Below are positions 59,984 to 64,000 of a stretch of DNA of 64,000 nucleotides, one piece after another. Under the pieces are notes generated by a model. The model saw only the letters and a list, made by a program, of their open reading frames with translations, was not told the origin of the DNA and ran no database searches. The stretch comes from Brevibacillus panacihumi (GTDB taxonomy: Bacteria > Bacillota > Bacilli > Brevibacillales > Brevibacillaceae), in assembly GCF_003710985.1 (NCBI RefSeq), contig NZ_RHHT01000002.1, positions 493,278-557,277 on the forward strand, given 5' to 3'. Each line of letters starts with the position of its first letter. Within the stretch, counting starts at the first letter, position 1. Both the position numbers and the translations under genes were made by a program.

Positions 59984-61265
59984 GATGAACCTCCTCATCG
60001 GATGACAGTGGCAGCAACAAGGTGAATAGGCTGTACTCGTTGCTTTCGCTTTCTGCCCAAAGCTTTCCTCCATGCGCAGCGGCGATGCCCAAACTGACGG
60101 ACAGGCCGAGCCCGGTCCCTTTGGAGCGTTCTTTGGTAGAGAAAAAGGGCTGAAAGATTTGCGGGAGATGCTCTGGCAAAATGCCCATTCCATTGTCGTG
60201 GACGGATAGTCCCGCATAGGAGCGGTCCTCGTCCTTCTGGTAAAACGTGCGTATGGTGATGCGCCCGTCTTCTTGACCAGCAAGGGCATCACGGGCATTC
60301 AGCAAGAGATTGATCACAATTTGCTCGATTTGATGGCGGCTCCCGTAAAAGGAGAGCTTTGCTGGTGCTTGCTCGAATTGGATGGCCAAGCCTGACACCG
60401 TAAGCTGATAACCGATCAATCCGAGTGCGTCTTCTACCACATCATCGAGGAAGACCTCTTCGAACTGATACTCTTCCTGGCGTGAAAAGGTGAGCAGGTT
60501 TTGAATGATCTTCTTGCAGCGGACACCGCAGCGATAGATGTCGTTCATCAAGGGAGCAGCTTCACATGCACCCATTTCACGCAAGAGCAGCTGGGAATTG
60601 CCGAGGATGGCCGTTAATGGACTGTTGAGCTCATGAGCGATGCCCGCAGCGATTTCGCCGATGGCTGCCATCTTCGCAGACTGAACCAGTTGAGCCTCAA
60701 TTTTTACTTTCTCGCTGAGATCCTGGAAGAGCAGAATATTTTCTACACAAACTCCGACGTGGCTAGCGGTCAGTTGAAACAATTCGCTCTCTTCCTTGGA
60801 AAGCCCCTGTCCTCCGCGGTGAAGGATGGTCAGGAATCCGAAGGTTTGTTTTCGTAGATTTTGCAAGGGAACAGAGGTAGCCAGGTGCTGGGGAAGGATC
60901 TCGCTGATCGAGGCATGCAATCGTTGAGCAGCCTGCGCGAGATCGGTCGAGGCCGATTGCTGCCACGACTGGCATTGCCATTCCCCTCCGTTCCAGCGGG
61001 AAAGATAGGTCGATAAAGCACTTCCTTGCTGCAGGGAAAGAGCAAAATGTTCAAAGGGAAGGATCAGCTGCAGCTGTGTTGCGATGGCGATACTCGTCTC
61101 GGGCCAGGTGGCGTTGATCTGAATTTGGGTCAGCTGGTTGATGACGGCAAGCTGGTTGTTTTTCTTTTTCATCTCCTCCACGAGATAAATCAGCTCGGTA
61201 TAGTAGCTCTTCCGGGAGGATTGGATGCCAGTCAGCTTCTCCAAGATCTCCTGTTTCCTGTACAT
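59952..61265 (-). CDS. Soluble sensor histidine kinase
   Basis: 437 residues; ATG 61265 lies six nt after AGGAGG. No membrane segment. N-terminal coiled region, then a GAF-like domain (about 55-175, ending GVCVENILLFQDLSEK). The H box is GIAHELNSPLTAILGNSQLL; ATPase motifs are VINLLLNARDA, DNGMGI, FFSTKERSKGTGLGLS. It would phosphorylate the neighbouring regulator in response to a cytosolic signal. It lies between the iron alcohol dehydrogenase and the regulator, and the same-strand order suggests one operon. Confidence 0.93.
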   Translation of the reverse strand: MYRKQEILEKLTGIQSSRKSYYTELIYLVEEMKKKNNQLAVINQLTQIQINATWPETSIAIATQLQLILPFEHFALSLQQGSALSTYLSRWNGGEWQCQSWQQSASTDLAQAAQRLHASISEILPQHLATSVPLQNLRKQTFGFLTILHRGGQGLSKEESELFQLTASHVGVCVENILLFQDLSEKVKIEAQLVQSAKMAAIGEIAAGIAHELNSPLTAILGNSQLLLREMGACEAAPLMNDIYRCGVRCKKIIQNLLTFSRQEEYQFEEVFLDDVVEDALGLIGYQLTVSGLAIQFEQAPAKLSFYGSRHQIEQIVINLLLNARDALAGQEDGRITIRTFYQKDEDRSYAGLSVHDNGMGILPEHLPQIFQPFFSTKERSKGTGLGLSVSLGIAAAHGGKLWAESESNEYSLFTLLLPLSSDEEVHHGEETDPDSR

Positions 61266-61275
61266 ATGGGTCCTC

Positions 61276-62424
61276 CTATAGGGCTTGCCGAAAAATGGCC
61301 GCAACATCATTTACAGTCATGTCGCGCGGATTGGTGGCCATGCAGACATCCTGAAGGGCATGCGTGCTCAGCCATTCGATCTGGTCGGGCTGCAGGCCGA
61401 TCGCGGAGAGCGACTCCGGAATGTCCAGATCCCGCGCCAGGTCTTTGACAGCTTTTAATGCGAGGCGGGAAGAGTCGCGCAAGCTTAAGCCGGAAGTGTT
61501 TTCCCCCAGACATTCTGCGATGTGCCGGTATTTTTCAGGTACGGCTAAGTAATTGTATTCCAGGACATAGGGAAGCAGGATCGCATTTACTTCTCCGTGG
61601 GGAGCGTCGAGAAATCCGCCGAGCTGGTGGGACATGGCGTGTACTGCTCCCAGAATGGCGTTGGAGAAGGCGATGCCGGCTTGCAAGCTGGCCATGGCCA
61701 TTGCATGCTTGGCCTCTTCGTTGTAGCAGCTCGCGACAGACGGACGCAGATGCTTGGCGATCAGCCGCATGGCTTGCAGCGAATGCACCTCCGTCAGCGG
61801 GGTGGCGGCAAGAGAGACATAGGATTCGATCGCATGGGTGAGCACATCCATGCCTGTATTGGCGGTCAGCTGCTGGTCCTTCGTCATCAAGGTTTGCGGA
61901 TCGATGATCGCGATATCGGGAATCAGGGACTTGGAGATGATCGCCATCTTCACTTTTCTCGCGCTGTCGACAATGATGGAAAATTGCGAAACTTCGGAGC
62001 CCGATCCGGCTGTAGTCGGGACCATCACCATGGGCGGCAAAGGGTGGCTGATTTTATCGACGCCTTCGTAATCGACGATATGGCCTTCATTGGTCCCCAG
62101 CAGGGCGATGGCCTTTGCTGCATCGATCGCACTGCCCCCGCCGACGCCAAGGATGGCATTGCACTCCTTCAAGCGGTACTCGGCTACCCCGGCATGGACT
62201 TCATAATCTTTCGGATTGGCTGTAATTTGCGTCCACAGGACATAGTCGAGGTTCTGCTGCCGAAGGTAATGAATGATTTGCTCGATCCAGCCTGCGTTTT
62301 CAACTCCGGGGTCGCTGACGAGAAAGACGCGGGTCGCACCCAGCCTGCGCAGGCTTTCGCCGATTTGCCCCAGGGACTGGTTCCCAAAAATGATTTCCGG
62401 TGTCATAAATTTAGAAATCTGCAT
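61276..62424 (-). CDS. Iron-containing alcohol dehydrogenase
   Basis: 382 residues of the group III (iron) ADH family. NAD-binding GGGSAID region; metal ligands Asp/His in NTGMDVLTHAIESYVS and His residues in GAVHAMSHQLGGFLDAPHGEVNAILLP. It oxidises primary alcohols or reduces aldehydes. GAGAAAGGAGG precedes the ATG. The kinase starts 11 nt downstream, so ADH, kinase and regulator probably form one unit, linking the sensor to alcohol or aldehyde metabolism. Confidence 0.93.
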   Translation of the reverse strand: MQISKFMTPEIIFGNQSLGQIGESLRRLGATRVFLVSDPGVENAGWIEQIIHYLRQQNLDYVLWTQITANPKDYEVHAGVAEYRLKECNAILGVGGGSAIDAAKAIALLGTNEGHIVDYEGVDKISHPLPPMVMVPTTAGSGSEVSQFSIIVDSARKVKMAIISKSLIPDIAIIDPQTLMTKDQQLTANTGMDVLTHAIESYVSLAATPLTEVHSLQAMRLIAKHLRPSVASCYNEEAKHAMAMASLQAGIAFSNAILGAVHAMSHQLGGFLDAPHGEVNAILLPYVLEYNYLAVPEKYRHIAECLGENTSGLSLRDSSRLALKAVKDLARDLDIPESLSAIGLQPDQIEWLSTHALQDVCMATNPRDMTVNDVAAIFRQAL

Positions 62425-62594
62425 GCGGCATCCTCCTTTCTCTCTTCCCTAGTAATACATCAGGACAGAGCCGATTTCCTGTCGCAGCCAAAAGCTCGGC
62501 AAAGCGGCCGTTTTTTCGGCCCGTTCAGCCAACATTGCGGCCAGATGAAACGATATTTGAAGCTGATAGGAAGGAAATAAAAGCGTTTTCATCT

Positions 62595-62610
62595 TGGCAC
62601 ACGGATTGCA
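62595..62610 (+). promoter_or_regulatory. adhP: Sigma-54 (-24/-12) promoter of adhP
   Basis: TGGCACACGGATTGCA: GG at 62596-62597 and GC at 62608-62609 are separated by exactly 10 nt and the whole fits TGGCAC-N5-TTGCA. It is 50 nt before the adhP start. A GGCCG/CGGCC palindrome around TTTTTT (62506-62521) upstream could be part of the activator site. Confidence 0.85.
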
Positions 62611-62659
62611 AAAAGAGTTGGCAGAGTCGAAAAACATCTGAAAAGAGGAGGAAGAAGCA

Positions 62660-63673
62660 ATGAAAGCAGCGGTCGTCAACGGATTCCAACAAAAGCTGGA
62701 GGTAAAAGAGGTGGAGGTGCCTCAGGCAGGGTATGGTCAGGTGCTGGTGCGTGTCAAAACCTGCGGTGTATGCCATACCGATCTGCATGCCGCACAAGGA
62801 GACTGGCCCGTCAAACCGAAGCTGCCCCTCATTCCTGGGCATGAGGGAGTAGGAGTCGTGGAAAAGCTGGGTGAGGGAGTGACCTCGCTGAAAGTAGGGG
62901 ATCGCGTAGGAATTCCCTGGCTGTTCTCAGCGTGCGGGGAATGCGATTACTGCCTGACGGGCTGGGAAACCCTGTGCCAGCACCAATTGAACGGGGGCTA
63001 TTCGGCTGATGGAGCCTATGCGCAATACTGCGTCGCCCCGGCAGCCTATGTGGCACGCATTCCCGATGAGCTGAGCGATGTGGATGCCGCTCCGATTCTT
63101 TGCGCCGGTGTGACTACTTACAAGGCGCTGAAGGTAGCGAATATCAAACCAGGCGAGTGGGTCGCCATCTATGGAATCGGCGGACTGGGACATGTCGCGC
63201 TGCAGTATGCCAAAGCGATGGGGTACAATGTCGTAGCTGTTGACATCCACCCGGAGAAATTGGAGCTGGCCAAGGAGCTGGGGGCAGACGTAACCGTGAA
63301 CGGGAGTGAAACAGATCCGATCCAAGCGATTCAGGAGCAGGTAGGCGGCGTCCATGCCGCCATCAGCGTAGCGGTTACCAAAAAGGCTTTTGAACAGGCG
63401 TACAAGTCTGTCCGAAGAGGAGGTTCAGTGGTGGTCGTCGGCTTGCCGAACGCTGACCTGCCCATCCCGATTTTTGATACCGTGCTAAACGGAGTGACCG
63501 TTAAAGGCTCAATTGTAGGGACCCGAAAGGATATGCAGGAAGCGCTCGATTTTGCCGCGCGAGGCAAAGTAAAGGCAATCATCGAGACGCAGCCGCTGGA
63601 GAAGATCAACGAGGTCTTCGAGCGGATGGAAAAGGGACAAATCAATGGCCGGGTTGTATTGACCTTGGACTAA
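62660..63673 (+). CDS. adhP: Zinc-dependent alcohol dehydrogenase (AdhP type)
   Basis: 337 residues of the MDR family. Catalytic zinc ligands: Cys in [31 protein letters not shown] and later Cys. Structural zinc Cys cluster in [23 protein letters not shown]-binding [17 protein letters not shown]. Ethanol or other primary alcohol to aldehyde. AGAGGAGGAAG precedes the ATG. It is transcribed from the sigma-54 promoter above and ends at a strong terminator. Confidence 0.95.
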   Translation: MKAAVVNGFQQKLEVKEVEVPQAGYGQVLVRVKTCGVCHTDLHAAQGDWPVKPKLPLIPGHEGVGVVEKLGEGVTSLKVGDRVGIPWLFSACGECDYCLTGWETLCQHQLNGGYSADGAYAQYCVAPAAYVARIPDELSDVDAAPILCAGVTTYKALKVANIKPGEWVAIYGIGGLGHVALQYAKAMGYNVVAVDIHPEKLELAKELGADVTVNGSETDPIQAIQEQVGGVHAAISVAVTKKAFEQAYKSVRRGGSVVVVGLPNADLPIPIFDTVLNGVTVKGSIVGTRKDMQEALDFAARGKVKAIIETQPLEKINEVFERMEKGQINGRVVLTLD

Positions 63674-63686
63674 GCATTGGAATAGG

Positions 63687-63721
63687 AAAAGCTGCCATCG
63701 AATCATGATGGCAGCTTTTTT
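63687..63721 (+). terminator. Terminator after adhP
   Basis: AAAAGCTGCCATC / GATGGCAGCTTTTTT arms, then T residues. Confidence 0.9.
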
Positions 63722-63776
63722 CATGAAACAAAGACACTCCACGAGAGGCTTACAAAAACAGAAAGGAGAACAGGTA

Positions 63777-63798
63777 AAGCTGGTCGAGGAAAAAGGGA
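63777..63798 (+). repeat. Second copy of the 22-nt intergenic repeat
   Basis: Identical to 31726-31747. Its last part (from 63790) is the left outer arm of the nested palindrome at 63790-63987. Confidence 0.65.
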
Positions 63799-63987
63799 AA
63801 AAAAGCGAAGGCATTTGGGATCTTGACCCAGACGCAACGGAAAAGGCGGAACACGGTTTCAGCGGCCAACCCTGATCTACTCCCTGGAGCTGGCTGCTTT
63901 TGGCCGCGGTTCCGCCTTTGGAGTGGAGCCGGCCCTGTCCGACCCTCAGTGAAGATCCCAACCCGCCTGGAGCGTTTTTCCCTTTTT
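63790..63987. other. Large nested palindrome: candidate structured RNA or mobile-element remnant
   Basis: Four arm pairs nest in order. Outermost: AAAAAGGGAAAAA (63790-63802) with its complement at 63975-63987. Next: TGGGATCTT (63816-63824) with 63952-63960. Next: AAAGGCGGAAC (63842-63852) with GTTCCGCCTTT (63909-63919). Innermost: GCGGCCAA (63862-63869) with TTGGCCGC (63900-63907). All four are perfect. An apical CTCC/GGAG hairpin lies near 63882. No gene, tRNA or known riboswitch motif was recognised, and the right flank is cut by the window end. Confidence 0.65.
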
Positions 63988-64000
63988 CGTATTATGAGGT

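Noticed and set aside
62425..62600. Second sigma-54 promoter on the minus strand for the iron ADH operon
   Set aside because: TGGCCGCAATGTTGGC has GG and GC separated by 11 nt and TTGGC instead of TTGCW; spacing is wrong.
63723..63875. 50-codon frame over the left half of the nested palindrome
   Set aside because: Starts in the adhP terminator T run without a ribosome binding site; the palindromic arms explain the sequence better.
1..64000. CRISPR arrays, complete insertion sequences, tRNA or rRNA genes, prophage genes
   Set aside because: None was found on reading either strand; the only tandem array is the coding repeat at 7162-7341.

Overview
The window looks like chromosome of an aerobic, endospore-forming, low-to-mid GC Firmicute, most like Brevibacillus or a close Paenibacillaceae relative (inference). 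The pointers are an alpha/beta small acid-soluble spore protein, a YjcZ-type 34-residue sporulation peptide, an SLH-anchored surface protein, a B-type RNase P RNA, a tRNA-Arg T-box before argS, a SAM-I riboswitch before metH, UvsE and Nfo DNA repair enzymes, and strong AGGAGG ribosome binding sites with many GTG or TTG starts. There are no rRNA or tRNA genes, complete insertion sequences, prophage genes or CRISPR arrays.

1-11 kb: the end of a deoxynucleoside kinase gene, a methyltransferase, a pterin dehydratase-like protein, a short operon (unknown protein, DUF3109-like protein, YkhA-type thioesterase, aldo/keto reductase), then on the minus strand hutH with a thiol oxidoreductase behind it. 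The hutH leader holds a sigma-A promoter, a CcpA-like cre and an intrinsic terminator. Next come a repeat-rich Pro/Met/Asn protein (coat-like), uvsE, an AhpD-like protein, an orphan ABC ATPase and a metallo-beta-lactamase-fold protein.

11-24 kb: a TPR protein, a secreted beta-propeller protein, class I fumarate hydratase, a LysM/coiled-coil protein, an MtnU-like amidase, a SASP, the YfkAB radical SAM protein, a DUF1385 protein, gamma carbonic anhydrase, a HesB-like protein, rnpB and an SLH protein.

24-36 kb: asparagine synthetase, then a LytS/LytT-type two-component system directly upstream of two consecutive DUF485 plus acetate-type symporter pairs. The first pair has a 21-bp-phased direct repeat (candidate response-regulator site), a -10 box and a cre in a row. 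Then an HD-GYP-like protein and a tandem universal stress protein.

36-53 kb: a His-rich lipoprotein, nfo, argS behind its T-box, a YjcZ peptide, metH-yitJ behind a SAM riboswitch, mug with an M32 carboxypeptidase, prfC and an MFS transporter.

52.6-64 kb: two alpha/beta hydrolases (the first predicted to be leaderless), a more AT-rich patch with a streptothricin acetyltransferase-like gene and an unassigned reading-frame remnant, a mercaptopyruvate sulfurtransferase, a DUF502 protein, then a minus-strand cluster (iron alcohol dehydrogenase, soluble histidine kinase, sigma-54 response regulator, BenE-type permease). This cluster is divergent from a zinc alcohol dehydrogenase that carries a textbook -24/-12 sigma-54 promoter. 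The window closes with a ~200-nt nested palindrome that no gene explains, the best candidate here for an undescribed element. A 22-nt stretch at its left edge recurs in the intergenic DNA between the two symporter pairs.
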